From positions 1 through 64,000 of the forward strand of contig JACKFC010000002.1 in the NCBI GenBank assembly GCA_020632665.1: DNA of 64,000 bases, given 5' to 3'. The translations under genes were made by a program, and so were the position numbers. Source of the stretch: Deltaproteobacteria bacterium (GTDB lineage Bacteria; Myxococcota_A; UBA9042). Below are positions 36,578-44,641 of this stretch, piece after piece. The notes beneath the pieces are model-generated. The model was not told the origin of the DNA. It did not search any database and worked only from the letters and a program-made list of their open reading frames with translations. Positions within the stretch are counted from its first letter, which is position 1, and each line of letters starts with the position of its first letter.

Positions 36578-37927
36578 ATGCCGGAACGCCCGTTGCAGAC
36601 CTTGCGCCAGCTCCCGACCGCACGACGGTTGACGCTGCTGGCTGGCACGATGGCGGCGATTTTCGGCGCGACGCAGCTGCTCTCCTTCGATCTGGCCGAT
36701 GGCGGCGCGCTGTGGCGACCTGCGCTGGCCTACTTCAGCGGCGGCCTCAACATCCTGCTCGGGGTGGCTTGCTGGACCTTCGCCTGGGTGAACCGCATCC
36801 CCGGGCCGGACAAGGCGCAGCGCGTGGCCGCGGCGCGGCGCTTCGAGCGGTCGGTCAGCGCGATCTTCGTCTTCACCCTGGCGTTCTGCCTGACCCACCT
36901 CTGGTTGGCGGGATCGCACAACTCGGTGGTGATCCTGACGCTGCTGGTGCACTTGTTGTTGGTGCGCTGGTTCGCGCCGGCGCCGGCGGTGCGGCCGCTG
37001 CTGACGCTCTCGGTGGTCGCGGCGACCGCGCTCGTCCTCGCCGAATACCTGCGCTGGATCCCGTACTCGCCGATGCTGCAGGACCCGCGTCCGCTCGAGG
37101 CGATCTTCCTCGACTGGCATTGGGTCCTCGGCGACGCGCTGATGTTCACCGCGATGGGCGTGCCGATGGTGACCACCGTCGGCGTGCTGCGTGAGCGCTC
37201 CGAGGCGCGCGAGGCAGAGCTCGAAGCCGCGCTGGAGCGGGCCGTGCGCGGCCTCGTCGTCGGAGAGATCTCCGCTGCCGTCGTGCACCAGCTCAGCCAG
37301 CCGCACGCCGCCATCCTCAGCCACGCCCAGGCGACCGAGCGCCTGCTCGCCGGTGAGCGCCCCGACCTCGACGAAGCCCGCGCCGCCGCCCACGACATCG
37401 TCGACGAGGCCCGCCGCGCCAGCGAAGTCGTCACCGCCATCCGCCGCCTCGCGACCGACAGCAGCTCGCCGCTGGCGCCGCTGCAGCTCGGCGAGGTCGT
37501 CACCCAGACCTGCGACCGCCTGCAAGGCCGCGCGGCCGCCCACGGCGTCACGCTGCGGGTCGACGCCGAGGCCGTGACGATGCTCGGCGACGCGGCGCTG
37601 CTGACCCAGCTCGTCCTGGTGCTGGTCCACAACGCCCTGCAAGCGCAGCAATCGCAGCAGGAGCGACCCGCGGAAGGTCGGGCCTTCGTGCAGGTGCGCG
37701 TCCGTGGCGCCGGCGGTGGCGCTGTGCTCGAGGTCGCCGACAACGGTCCCGGCTTCGCGGACGAGGTCCGCAGCCGGGCGCTGGAGCCCTTCGTCACGCT
37801 GCGACCCGGCGGGATGGGCATCGGCTTGGCGCTGGCGCGGCGGGTCGCCGAGGTGCACGGCGGGTCGGTCGAGATCGCCGACCGACCCGGTGGTGGTGCG
37901 TTGGTGCGGGTGCGGTTGGCGGGGTGA
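36578..37927 (+). CDS. Integral-membrane sensor histidine kinase
   Basis: A 449-residue kinase with about five or six N-terminal membrane helices (residues about 20-210, e.g. LTLLAGTMAAIFGATQLL and VVAATALVLAEYLRWI), a short coiled coil (EAREAELEAALERAV), the HisKA H-box GEISAAVVHQLSQPHAAI (phospho-His in VVHQLSQP) and the HATPase: VLVHNALQA (N box), VADNGPGFADEV (G1) and GMGIGLALARRVAEVHGG (G2). All ATP-binding boxes are intact. No response regulator is adjacent, so it is an orphan kinase. Its final ~60 bases and the DNA that follows are duplicated in tandem (37870-38397). Confidence 0.92.
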   Translation: MPERPLQTLRQLPTARRLTLLAGTMAAIFGATQLLSFDLADGGALWRPALAYFSGGLNILLGVACWTFAWVNRIPGPDKAQRVAAARRFERSVSAIFVFTLAFCLTHLWLAGSHNSVVILTLLVHLLLVRWFAPAPAVRPLLTLSVVAATALVLAEYLRWIPYSPMLQDPRPLEAIFLDWHWVLGDALMFTAMGVPMVTTVGVLRERSEAREAELEAALERAVRGLVVGEISAAVVHQLSQPHAAILSHAQATERLLAGERPDLDEARAAAHDIVDEARRASEVVTAIRRLATDSSSPLAPLQLGEVVTQTCDRLQGRAAAHGVTLRVDAEAVTMLGDAALLTQLVLVLVHNALQAQQSQQERPAEGRAFVQVRVRGAGGGAVLEVADNGPGFADEVRSRALEPFVTLRPGGMGIGLALARRVAEVHGGSVEIADRPGGGALVRVRLAG

Positions 37928-38133
37928 GTGTTTTTCGGACTGGCACGCCCGCGACTGAAGTCACGGGCTCACGGTGGACGCCCCGCCTGCGCGGGGCTCA
38001 ACACGCCTCCGCTCGGGAGCCCGGCGAAGGCCGGGCGTCCATTTCAGCCCGAGACATTGGTCTCGGGTGCCCCTCGCCCACGTGATGCGGATCGGTACGA
38101 GGTCATTTCCTATCGAGATATTCCGAGCGTTTC
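37870..38133. repeat. 264-bp tandem duplication, copy 1
   Basis: The unit begins inside the histidine kinase gene (CGAGATCGCC at 37870), runs through its stop and extends across about 200 bases of GC-rich hairpin sequence. It matches 38134-38397 with only a few substitutions. Confidence 0.9.
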
Positions 38134-38397
38134 CGAGATCGCCTACCGACCCGGCGGTGGTGCGTTGGTGCGGGTGCGGTTGGCGGGGTGAGTGTTTTTC
38201 GGACTGGCACGCCCGCGACTGAAGTCCCGGGCTCACGGTGGACGCCCCGCCTGCGCGGGGCTCAACACGCCTCCGTTCGGGAGCCCGGCGAAGGCCGGGC
38301 GTCCATTTCAGCCCGAGACATTGGTCTCGGGTGCCCCTCGCCCACGTGATGCGGATCGGTACGAGGTCATTTCCTATCGAGATATTCCGAGCGTTTC
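38134..38397. repeat. 264-bp tandem duplication, copy 2
   Basis: A near-identical second copy starting CGAGATCGCC, including a relic of the last kinase codons (GGALVRVRLAG then TGA). Differences are single bases, for example g/t after CGAGATCGCC and CGCTCGGG/CGTTCGGG. The unit contains strong hairpins such as CGCCCCGCCTGCGCGGGGC and CCGAGACATTGGTCTCGG, which may have promoted the duplication. Confidence 0.9.
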
Positions 38398-38402
38398 GAG
38401 GT

Positions 38403-38428
38403 TCTCTCCCCGCCAACGCGGGGAGAGA
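38403..38428. repeat. Dispersed hairpin TCTCTCCCCGC / GCGGGGAGAGA
   Basis: An eleven-base perfect stem with a CAAC loop directly after the tandem duplication. The same stem with another loop is present at 1164-1189. Confidence 0.6.
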
Positions 38429-38452
38429 TGGGCCGCAGGCTGTCGAGGTGCT

Positions 38453-38475
38453 GTCGAGGTGCCGGGCATTTCGAC
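38453..38475 (-). repeat. REP-like palindrome, copy 1
   Basis: On the minus strand it reads GTCGAAATGCCCGGCACCTC followed by GAC. A partial copy (GTCGAGGTGCT) directly precedes it at 38442. It borders the truncated nucleotidyltransferase. Confidence 0.85.
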
Positions 38476-38479
38476 GGGG

Positions 38480-38629
38480 GGCATTCTCGGGGGTTGCGCG
38501 AATCAGCAAGTCGATGTCGAGCGTCATCCGGGGTACGCCGTGCACGATGGCGGCGACGCCACCAATGACGATGTCGTCAACGGCGTGGGGTTTCAACGAT
38601 GCGTACAGTGGCCGATGGGCGTCGATCAT
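38480..38629 (-). pseudogene. Truncated nucleotidyltransferase gene (first 50 codons)
   Basis: The minus strand encodes MIDAHRPLYASLKPHAV and VPRMTLDIDLLIRATPENA, almost identical to the intact gene at 55854-56312. Homology stops within a few bases of the REP-like palindrome at 38453-38475, and the remaining ~100 codons are absent. The catalytic DID is present but the protein cannot fold as a whole. Confidence 0.85.
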
Positions 38630-38786
38630 CGTCTTGCTCCCGTGAGCCGAGGTCCGGCTGCAGGGCCTGCAGCATCGCCAGCATCTGCATCGCTGCTTCG
38701 TAGCGCTCGAGTGGAGAGAGCGTGCGGAACCAAGCGACCTTGGCGGCCAAGTCTTCGTCTTCCATGGATTGGCTGATGCCGCGCAT
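38577..38786 (-). pseudogene. Second copy of the nucleotidyltransferase partner gene, promoter/SD lost
   Basis: Encodes 69 residues nearly identical to the product of 56260-56469 (MEDEDLAAKVAWFRTLSPLE, ALQPDLGSREQDDDRRPS). Comparison of the upstream DNA shows that this copy lacks about 35 bases that, in the other copy, hold the GGAGG ribosome site, so it is probably not translated from its own start. The reading frame is otherwise open. Confidence 0.65.
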
Positions 38787-38866
38787 GACGACTCTGCCAC
38801 CCGCTGTCCCAATGCCCGCTACCTCGCAGGCAGATCGCGGCGTCGTGATTTCAACGCCTTACCGGA

Positions 38867-38888
38867 ACAGTTATCGCGCGATAACTGT
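38867..38888. repeat. 22-bp perfect palindrome (second palindrome family)
   Basis: Half-site ACAGTTATCGC followed by its exact reverse complement, about 140 bases upstream of the Y1 transposase start. A related element with half-site GGGACAGTTGT lies at 56821-56848. Such sequences often sit at the ends of single-strand transposons or form REP hairpins. Confidence 0.75.
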
Positions 38889-39029
38889 CTCCACCCCCTC
38901 GAGCGCCTCTCTCGATGAGGCTGCGTTGTGACCTCCGGCTCGGCAGCACCGACGCATTTCCCGTCAACTCCAGATGATCACCAGGTCGCACGCGGTCCAT
39001 GCCGGCCCGCGTCCACCTGGAGTTTCAAC

Positions 39030-39950
39030 ATGCGCCCCTTGCGTCGTTCCCTGCCCGGCGGGCTCTACGAGATCACCACCCGCGTCGCCAATGGCCAGCT
39101 GCTCGCCACGCCGACCCGCGAGATCCACGACCTCATCCTCGGCGTCGTCGGTCACGCGATGCGGGCGCACGAGGTCAAGCTGCACGCCTTCGTGTTCATG
39201 TCGAACCACTACCACCTGCTCATCTCGGTGCCGGATAGCCCGACCCTGAGCAAGTTCATGTGCTTGCTCAACACCAACGTCTCGAGGGAGCTCAACATCG
39301 TCAACGACCGCGACGGCGCGATGTGGTCGCGGCGCTTTCGCTCGATCCCGATCACTGCTGACCGGGCGTCGCAGCTCTTCCGCCTGCGCTACATCATCGC
39401 GCACGGGGTCAAGGAGAACCTGGTCGCGAAGGTCGCGGATTGGCCGGGGGCGTCGTCGCTGCGGTGGCTGCGGGACGGCGAGCAGATCTTCGGCAAGTGG
39501 ATCCGGCGGACGGAGCTGTACTACGCCCGTCGGCGGAAGAACTTCGTCGAGGATTTGGCCGCTTTCACGACGACGTACCTGATCGAGATGACGGTGCTTC
39601 CGTGCTGGCAGGACGATCCGGAGCATGAGTGGCGGCAGCAGGTTCGGGAGATGATCGCGGAGATCGAGGCGGAAGCCGACGTGGAGCGCCGTCAGCACGG
39701 CCGACGACCGCTGGGCGTGGCGGCCGTGCTGGCGCAGGACCCGTTCGCGCGGGTCAAGGGCAAGCGGTCGCGTGCTCCGTCGGTGCACAGCGTCGACAAG
39801 CCGGCGCGGCAGGAGCTGCGGGCGAAGCTGCGGGCGCTGGAGATCGCGTGGCGTGATGCGGCTGCGGAGGCGATGGAGTTGTTGGCCGGCGAGGCGGGCG
39901 AGGGGCATCGGCGGCTGCCGGCGATGTTTTGGCAGGCGTTGGCGTTGTAG
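39030..39950 (+). CDS. Y1 tyrosine transposase, RAYT type (REP-associated)
   Basis: A 306-residue protein of the IS200-like Y1 superfamily. GGAG at about 39019-39022 selects ATG 39030. The N-terminus MRPLRRSLPGGLYEITTRVANG and the HUH-type metal motif in AFVFMSNHYHLLISVPD are characteristic, as are LCLLNTNVSRELNIVNDRDG and WSRRFRSIPI. The catalytic Tyr is expected in the following helix, within FRLRYIIAHGVKEN. RAYT proteins cut single-stranded DNA at REP palindromes and are normally single-copy genes flanked by them. REP-like palindromes stand about 550 bp upstream and 158 bp downstream, and a perfect 22-bp palindrome lies in between upstream, supporting this class. The C-terminal ~100 residues are Arg/Ala-rich and variable. 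Confidence 0.85.
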   Translation: MRPLRRSLPGGLYEITTRVANGQLLATPTREIHDLILGVVGHAMRAHEVKLHAFVFMSNHYHLLISVPDSPTLSKFMCLLNTNVSRELNIVNDRDGAMWSRRFRSIPITADRASQLFRLRYIIAHGVKENLVAKVADWPGASSLRWLRDGEQIFGKWIRRTELYYARRRKNFVEDLAAFTTTYLIEMTVLPCWQDDPEHEWRQQVREMIAEIEAEADVERRQHGRRPLGVAAVLAQDPFARVKGKRSRAPSVHSVDKPARQELRAKLRALEIAWRDAAAEAMELLAGEAGEGHRRLPAMFWQALAL

Positions 39951-39992
39951 CCGTTCGCTGCGTCGCGGGTGGCGGGGGTAGCTCCTCGCTCT

Positions 39993-40107
39993 GGTCGGGT
40001 CGGTCCTGTTGGGCGTGGGGGTTGAGGGAGAATTCGCGGAGGCTGGGCGCGCTACGGGCGGCGCCGGCGGTGGGGTATGTGCTTCGGCGGGGCGTTGTCG
40101 AGGTTTC
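39993..40107. repeat. Block A: sequence downstream of the RAYT gene, recurring at 57.6 kb
   Basis: This block runs from just after the transposase stop to the first downstream REP-like palindrome. It contains GTGGGGGTTGAGGGAGAATT and CGGGCGGCGCCGGCGG, which recur in the same order at about 57678-57773. It behaves like the right end of the RAYT element. No gene is visible. Confidence 0.7.
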
Positions 40108-40133
40108 GTCGAAGTGCCCGGCACCTCGCTTGG
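40108..40133 (+). repeat. REP-like palindrome, copy 2
   Basis: GTCGAAGTGCCCGGCACCTC followed by GCTTGG. This is the first of two direct copies 28 bases apart, downstream of the RAYT gene. Confidence 0.9.
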
Positions 40134-40135
40134 CG

Positions 40136-40161
40136 GTCGAAGTGCCCGGCACCTCGCTTGG
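40136..40161 (+). repeat. REP-like palindrome, copy 3
   Basis: Identical to the copy at 40108 (core plus GCTTGG), in direct tandem with it. Confidence 0.9.
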
Positions 40162-40244
40162 CGGGTGCGGTTGGCCGGTTGAGCGGGGAGCGAGTTCCGT
40201 CTACGCTGCCGCGAGATCCCCGACCACTTCTCCAGGAGGCACCC

Positions 40245-40562
40245 ATGCCCGCGTATCTCGTCGTGACCTACGACGTCACCAATCCCGAAGTCTACGCCCG
40301 CTACAACCCCGGCAGCATGCCGGTGATCGGCGCCACGCTGGCCCGCCACGGCGGCAAGATCTTGGCAGCTGGCCCCGGAGACGCTGCGACCTGGCTGGGC
40401 GACCAGGCCCGCCACACCTTCGTCGTCATCGAGTTCCCCACCGTCGAGGCCGCATACGCCTGGAACGACGACCCCGAGTACGCCGCTGTCGCCCAGCACC
40501 GCATCGCGGCGACCGCCAATACCTTCGGCTTCATCGTGCCGGGGTTCGCGCCGCCGGCCTGA
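40245..40562 (+). CDS. DUF1330 family protein
   Basis: A 105-residue ferredoxin-like (dimeric alpha/beta barrel) protein. CAGGAGGC lies ahead of ATG 40245. It shows MPAYLVVTYDVTNPEVYARY, GGKILAAG, FVVIEFPTVEAAYAWNDDPEY and the C-terminal helix, the standard DUF1330 series (Y.DxxxYxxY ... G.xL..G ... EFPS.exAxaWydspeY). The biochemical function of the family is unknown. It is a complete gene set between REP-like palindromes at 40136 and 40605 and could be intact cargo. Confidence 0.85.
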   Translation: MPAYLVVTYDVTNPEVYARYNPGSMPVIGATLARHGGKILAAGPGDAATWLGDQARHTFVVIEFPTVEAAYAWNDDPEYAAVAQHRIAATANTFGFIVPGFAPPA

Positions 40563-40604
40563 CCCGGAACCGGCGAGGCCATCGCCGATTCTCGTCGAGG
40601 TGCC

Positions 40605-40627
40605 GTCGAGGTGCCGGGCGATTCGAC
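40605..40627 (-). repeat. REP-like palindrome, copy 4
   Basis: The minus strand reads GTCGAATCGCCCGGCACCTC then GAC. A half copy (GTCGAGGTGCC) abuts it at 40594-40604. Confidence 0.85.
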
Positions 40628-40638
40628 GAAGCCGGCTC

Positions 40639-40661
40639 GTCGAGGTGCCGGGCAATTCGAC
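40639..40661 (-). repeat. REP-like palindrome, copy 5
   Basis: The minus strand reads GTCGAATTGCCCGGCACCTC then GAC, 11 bases from copy 4 and in the same orientation. Confidence 0.85.
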
Positions 40662-40744
40662 CAGGCGGCGTGGCAGCTTGACGGAAGGCGCCTCGTGGTC
40701 TCCAATCAATGCAGATTCGCACGCTTTTCACTCAGGAGGCAGTG

Positions 40745-41662
40745 ATGCCCTTCTCGCAGCGAGCCCGCTCACGCGTCACCCGCCTCGTCATCTTGCTCTC
40801 CGTGTCCGTCGTCGCCGGCTGTGGCGTCGGCTACTCGACCGGCCTGCACAACGTCCGCTTTGAGGACAAGACCGGCGCTGGTGCAGCGACGTCGACCCGA
40901 TTCCGCGGCTACTCGACCACGATGAGCGCCCACAGCATCACCATCTACGACGAGAGCGGAGCCTTGTTGGCCGGCGCAGCCAACTCCGGCCGGAAGTACA
41001 TCGCCCGCAAGAAGGCCGAGGAGGACGCCATCTCCGCCGGCAAGCGGGCCGGTCAGAGCTTCGACTTCACCTACCGCAAGGTCGCGCCAGTCGCCGGCGC
41101 CAAGTCGCAGATCTCGCTTGTTTGGGGCTCTTCGTCCTCCGGCACCGTCCTCGCCGACGGTGGGGAAGAGGCCGTCAAGGCCAACGAGGTCAGCATGGTC
41201 GGCTTCCGTTTCGCCGCAGGGCTGAAGGAGTGGTTCATCAACTCCTCGATGGTCGTCGGCCTGGGTCTGGAGGGCTACGCCTTCTCCTACTCGTCCGAGC
41301 GACTCGGTTGGTCGAAAGCCGAGACCGGCAACGACTGGAGTCGCGGTCGGTACGGCACGCCGGTCGTCGCCTCGATGAACTACCGCCCCTACCACGCGCT
41401 CTCGGTCTCGGCCACGGTCGGCGTCGACCCTTTGTTCAGCGCTTTCAGCTGCATCGACTCCTGCAAGCTGGTCTGGAACGGCGGCTTCGAGGCGAATTGG
41501 CGCCCACTCGAGTGGCTGGGCGTCGTCGCATCCGGCCGTCACTTCGCCGACGACGACCTCGACGCCGGAAACAGGGCCCTCGAGCTCTACGCGGGCGTGT
41601 ACCTGATGTGGGTACCCGACTTTTGGCGGCGCGCGCAGACGGGCAACTACCAGCCCGATTGA
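40745..41662 (+). CDS. Lipoprotein with outer-membrane beta-barrel-like C-terminus
   Basis: A 305-residue protein with AGGAGGCAGTG before ATG 40745 and a signal ending VSVVAGC (lipobox). The first ~120 mature residues are charged (YIARKKAEEDAISAGKRAGQ). From about 150 on, alternating hydrophobic/polar strands with aromatic ends appear (MVVGLGLEGYAFSYSSE, LSVSATVGVDPLFSAF, LELYAGVYLMWVPDFW), suggesting an eight-stranded barrel or a beta-sandwich. No family is recognised. It stands between REP-like palindromes 40639 and 41678. Confidence 0.75.
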   Translation: MPFSQRARSRVTRLVILLSVSVVAGCGVGYSTGLHNVRFEDKTGAGAATSTRFRGYSTTMSAHSITIYDESGALLAGAANSGRKYIARKKAEEDAISAGKRAGQSFDFTYRKVAPVAGAKSQISLVWGSSSSGTVLADGGEEAVKANEVSMVGFRFAAGLKEWFINSSMVVGLGLEGYAFSYSSERLGWSKAETGNDWSRGRYGTPVVASMNYRPYHALSVSATVGVDPLFSAFSCIDSCKLVWNGGFEANWRPLEWLGVVASGRHFADDDLDAGNRALELYAGVYLMWVPDFWRRAQTGNYQPD

Positions 41663-41677
41663 GGCGATCGCCGGCTC

Positions 41678-41700
41678 GTCGAGGTGCCTGGCGATTCGAT
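41678..41700 (-). repeat. REP-like palindrome, copy 6
   Basis: The minus strand reads ATCGAATCGCCAGGCACCTC then GAC, with two changes from the core; it lies 15 bases after the preceding gene. Confidence 0.8.
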
Positions 41701-41740
41701 GAACGGCTCGCGGTCGGGGGTGCGCGGCTGCGGCGGGGCG

Positions 41741-43570
41741 CTAGTCGGCGCCAACCGTGACCAGCCGACCGAGCCAATACGCGAAGCGCAGATCGACCGC
41801 CGGTAGCAGGTTCGTGCCGTCGCCCTCGCGGTTGGGTAGGTAGGGCCCCGAGCGCCAGTGGTAGTTGCTCGGCGGCAGATGCCGGAAGGCGAGCGCCTCG
41901 GCGACCATCAGGTCGTTGTTGCGCGCGACGCAGCCGAGGACGGTGTAGGTCGTACCGTCGGCCGTGTTGCAGGTCGGCTCGCCTTGCACGACCGGCTTGG
42001 CGCCGCAATCCCAACCCTTGCAGAGCTCTTGCCCGACATTCCAATACGGCGGCGCCGGATAGGCCCCGAGTGTCGCTTTCGCCTTGGCCAGCGCGTCGGC
42101 GAGTGGGCCTTGGTCGGGCAGCGCCCCTGTCGTCGTGCCGGCGCGGGTGTCGAGCCTGCCGGCGACGTAGACCAGGTCGTAGAGCGCGTAGGCGTAGTCG
42201 GCGGGCTGTCGCTCGGACCCTTCGCGGTCGTAGAGTTGGCTGTGCAGGGCGTCGCGAATGGCTTTGCGGCCGCGCGCTTCGGCCTCGTTCAGCGGCTTCG
42301 GCGTGGCATCGGCCGGGTCCCGCGCGCCGAGGTAGCGCATCCCGAGCCAAGCGGCGGTGAAGGCCATATTGGTCGAGGAAAAGTTGGTCTTGGTCCCGGT
42401 GTCGACGAGCTTGCCGGCCTGCTCGGCGACGATGCTGTCGAGCTTGCGGGGGCCGAGCAGCTGCTCGTGCAGCCAAGCGGTGAGGGCGGGGTCTTCGGTG
42501 ACGTAGACCCAGGCGCCGACGATGGCGAGCGCCATCAGCGCGTGGAAGCCGTTGTCGATGCTGTCGGAGTAGAGCACGCCGTCGAAGTTGTGCTCGTTGA
42601 GGTAGCCGTGCAGCGTGGTGCGGCCGTCGGCGTCGGGGATCTCGAGGTCGTAGCCGCTGGCGCGGACCACCGTCAGCTCGCGCGCCAGGCCGACGGCGTC
42701 GCTGCGCAGGCGGGTCGAGACTTCGGGCGCGAAGCTGGCGTCGCCGCGGATCGTCTCCCATGCAGCCGCGAAGGCCAGGACCCAGCCGAGGTATTGGTCG
42801 CGGCTGATCGAGTCCTCCCAGATCAGCGTCGGATACGCCTGATCCGGCGAGTTGTCGGCGCGCCACTCGCCGTTGTTCTTCTCGGCCGGGAGCGGCTTGC
42901 CGTCGGTGTCGAAGAGCGGCGTGGTCGCGCGTTTGCCGTCACCCGGCAGGTCGGTGCGGGCGAGGCCCCGGGCGATCACGCCGGGCGTACCGGTGATGGC
43001 CACCGCCGTGTGCAGCGTCTCCAAGCCGGCGAGCAAGGCCTTCCGCGCGCGGTCGACGTCGGCCGGCTGCGCGCCCTCGTCGCGCAGGACCTGGTAGCGG
43101 TAGGCGTCCGCGGCGATGCCGACGCCGGCATAGAGCCCGGCGACCTTGTTCTGCGATTGCAGCTTGGTCAGCGGATCGTAGCCGGCGAAGGCGGCGAAGT
43201 CCCAGGCGTGGGCGGCGTCGGGCGGCAGCGCGGCGAAGGCGTCGAGGTCTGCGCGCAAAGGGCTGTCGGTGGCAATGCCGAGGTCGGTGTTCACCCCCAT
43301 CGCGGCGCTGTGCAGGGCGCGGAACATCCGCTCGTGGGCGAGAAGCTTGGCGGCGACGGTGGCGTCGTGGCCGGGGGCCCCTGGGCCGGGGAGCAGACGC
43401 GTCGGGCCGGCGTTGGCGGCACCGTCGGCGTGGACGTCTGCCGCGGCCGTGTCGGCGGTCGACGTGTCGCTCTTCGAGGTGTCGCTCGCCGTTGCGCCGC
43501 CTCCGCCGCAGGCGGTGACGCTGGCGAGGAGCAGGATCGTCGGGAGCAGGGCGGGCGGCAGGCGTGGCAT
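41741..43570 (-). CDS. 609-residue lipoprotein of unknown function
   Basis: Start ATG 43570 with GAAGAGG upstream; the signal ends SVTACGGGG (lipobox TAC). A Thr/Asp/Ala linker of about 35 residues precedes a mainly helical body of about 540 residues with regular Trp/Tyr (WVLAFAAAWETIRGD, LYSDSIDNGFHALMALAIVG, AFTAAWLGMRYLGARDP, YALYDLVYVAGRLDTRAG). This looks like an alpha/alpha-toroid of the kind seen in glycoside-hydrolase-like or lyase-like folds, but I see no diagnostic catalytic motif. A Cys pair occurs near ELCKGWDCG. Probably a surface lipoprotein of this lineage. Confidence 0.75.
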   Translation of the reverse strand: MPRLPPALLPTILLLASVTACGGGGATASDTSKSDTSTADTAAADVHADGAANAGPTRLLPGPGAPGHDATVAAKLLAHERMFRALHSAAMGVNTDLGIATDSPLRADLDAFAALPPDAAHAWDFAAFAGYDPLTKLQSQNKVAGLYAGVGIAADAYRYQVLRDEGAQPADVDRARKALLAGLETLHTAVAITGTPGVIARGLARTDLPGDGKRATTPLFDTDGKPLPAEKNNGEWRADNSPDQAYPTLIWEDSISRDQYLGWVLAFAAAWETIRGDASFAPEVSTRLRSDAVGLARELTVVRASGYDLEIPDADGRTTLHGYLNEHNFDGVLYSDSIDNGFHALMALAIVGAWVYVTEDPALTAWLHEQLLGPRKLDSIVAEQAGKLVDTGTKTNFSSTNMAFTAAWLGMRYLGARDPADATPKPLNEAEARGRKAIRDALHSQLYDREGSERQPADYAYALYDLVYVAGRLDTRAGTTTGALPDQGPLADALAKAKATLGAYPAPPYWNVGQELCKGWDCGAKPVVQGEPTCNTADGTTYTVLGCVARNNDLMVAEALAFRHLPPSNYHWRSGPYLPNREGDGTNLLPAVDLRFAYWLGRLVTVGAD

Positions 43571-43734
43571 CGGGGGCCTCTTCGGGCGCGGCGGTGGGCG
43601 CAGATGGTGCCGGTCGTCGCGGTAGCCGTCGAGGTGTCCCGGTCGCGTCGATTTGCCTCGGAGGCGTGGTCGGTGCCATGCTGCGTGAGCACGAGCGGTT
43701 GGCAACGCATTGAGATGACGAGGTGTCGAACGTG

Positions 43735-44019
43735 ATGGCGTGGCGCCGGAAATCGGTTGGACTGCTGCTCGCCCTATTGGCCGACGGTGCGTGTATCGCG
43801 TCGGGCCCCGCCACCTACCTCCGCGAATGCGAGACGACGGCAGATTGCGATGGCGGTTTGGTCTGCCACGGCGACGCGAATCGCCGGTCATCGAAGCCGA
43901 AGTCGGTCTGCACCAAGCCTTGCGCGGTCGATCGGGATTGCCCATTGGGTGGGCTCGGCTGCCCGGAGGTCAGCGTCTGCACGGAGGGTTTTTGCGCCGA
44001 GCTCCTCTGCATCGACTAG
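43735..44019 (+). CDS. Small secreted Cys-rich protein
   Basis: 94 residues from ATG 43735 (an in-frame GTG 12 bases earlier is possible; GAGG lies upstream). A signal-like N-terminus (KSVGLLLALLADGACIAS) is followed by a mature part with eight Cys (CETTADCDGGLVCHG, CTKPCAVDRDCP, CPEVSVCTEGFCAELLC), related to the Cys units of the giant lipoproteins. The next gene starts inside its 3' end. Confidence 0.7.
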   Translation: MAWRRKSVGLLLALLADGACIASGPATYLRECETTADCDGGLVCHGDANRRSSKPKSVCTKPCAVDRDCPLGGLGCPEVSVCTEGFCAELLCID

Positions 44020-44630
44020 CGCTGCTGGCGCTGGCGCTGTTCGGCACGTGCTGCTCGCCGGTCCCGTTCGTGCGACCGCCCGGCGGCGACGCGCCCGCAT
44101 GGGCGTCGGGGGCTTCCATCGCTGGATCTGCGGTGTGGAATTCCAAGCCGGGGGCGACTGGTGTGGCCGTGCTGCAGGCCCAGAAGCGACTGGCGCGGTT
44201 CCAGCTCGGTTCGGTGGTGGCCTATGGTGATGTCGGTGCCGGGTTTTCGCTGGGAGAAACCGGCGCGCTCGGGCTGACCACCCGCTTCGGTGCGTTGTTC
44301 GGTGGTTCGGTCGAAGCCGCCTTGGACTTCGAGCTGGGCTTCGGCCACCTCGCTTGCAACCTGCCGATCGGTCTTCACCTTGGTCGACTCGTGACCGTCT
44401 ACGCCGCGCCTGGATACATGCTCTCGAGCGGTCACGTGCTTCCCGAGCTCGGCTCCGAGAGCATCCGAACGCCGGTCGGCCTGACGGTGGCGCTCGGCGA
44501 TTCGTACCGGCTGATCGCTGAAGGCGGCTATACGATCCGCCTGGGATGGCCACTCCAACTCGGCTATGGCTCCCGCTCCGGCAACACGAGCGGATATGTG
44601 GCGCTCGCGATCGCGTGGGTGATGCGCTGA
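43992..44630 (+). CDS. Putative outer-membrane beta-barrel protein
   Basis: A 212-residue protein. The only start that makes a good signal peptide is TTG 43992, with GGAGGG just upstream; it overlaps the preceding gene by 28 bases. The signal ends LFGTCC. The mature part has alternating strands ending in aromatics (FQLGSVVAYGDVGAGFSLGE, AALDFELGFGHLACNL, LIAEGGYTIRLGWPLQLGYG, GYVALAIAWVMR), consistent with a small beta barrel. No family is recognised; it is coupled to the Cys-rich gene. Confidence 0.65.
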   Translation: MRRAPLHRLALLALALFGTCCSPVPFVRPPGGDAPAWASGASIAGSAVWNSKPGATGVAVLQAQKRLARFQLGSVVAYGDVGAGFSLGETGALGLTTRFGALFGGSVEAALDFELGFGHLACNLPIGLHLGRLVTVYAAPGYMLSSGHVLPELGSESIRTPVGLTVALGDSYRLIAEGGYTIRLGWPLQLGYGSRSGNTSGYVALAIAWVMR

Positions 44631-44641
44631 GGCGCCGCCAA

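Noticed and set aside
40108..40161. CRISPR array (two identical repeats 28 bp apart)
   Set aside because: Only two regular copies, a two-base gap rather than a spacer, no cas genes; the other copies are irregularly dispersed.
43628..43652. Palindrome-like GTCGAGGTGTCCCGGTCGCG
   Set aside because: Too many changes in the core; not counted as a copy.
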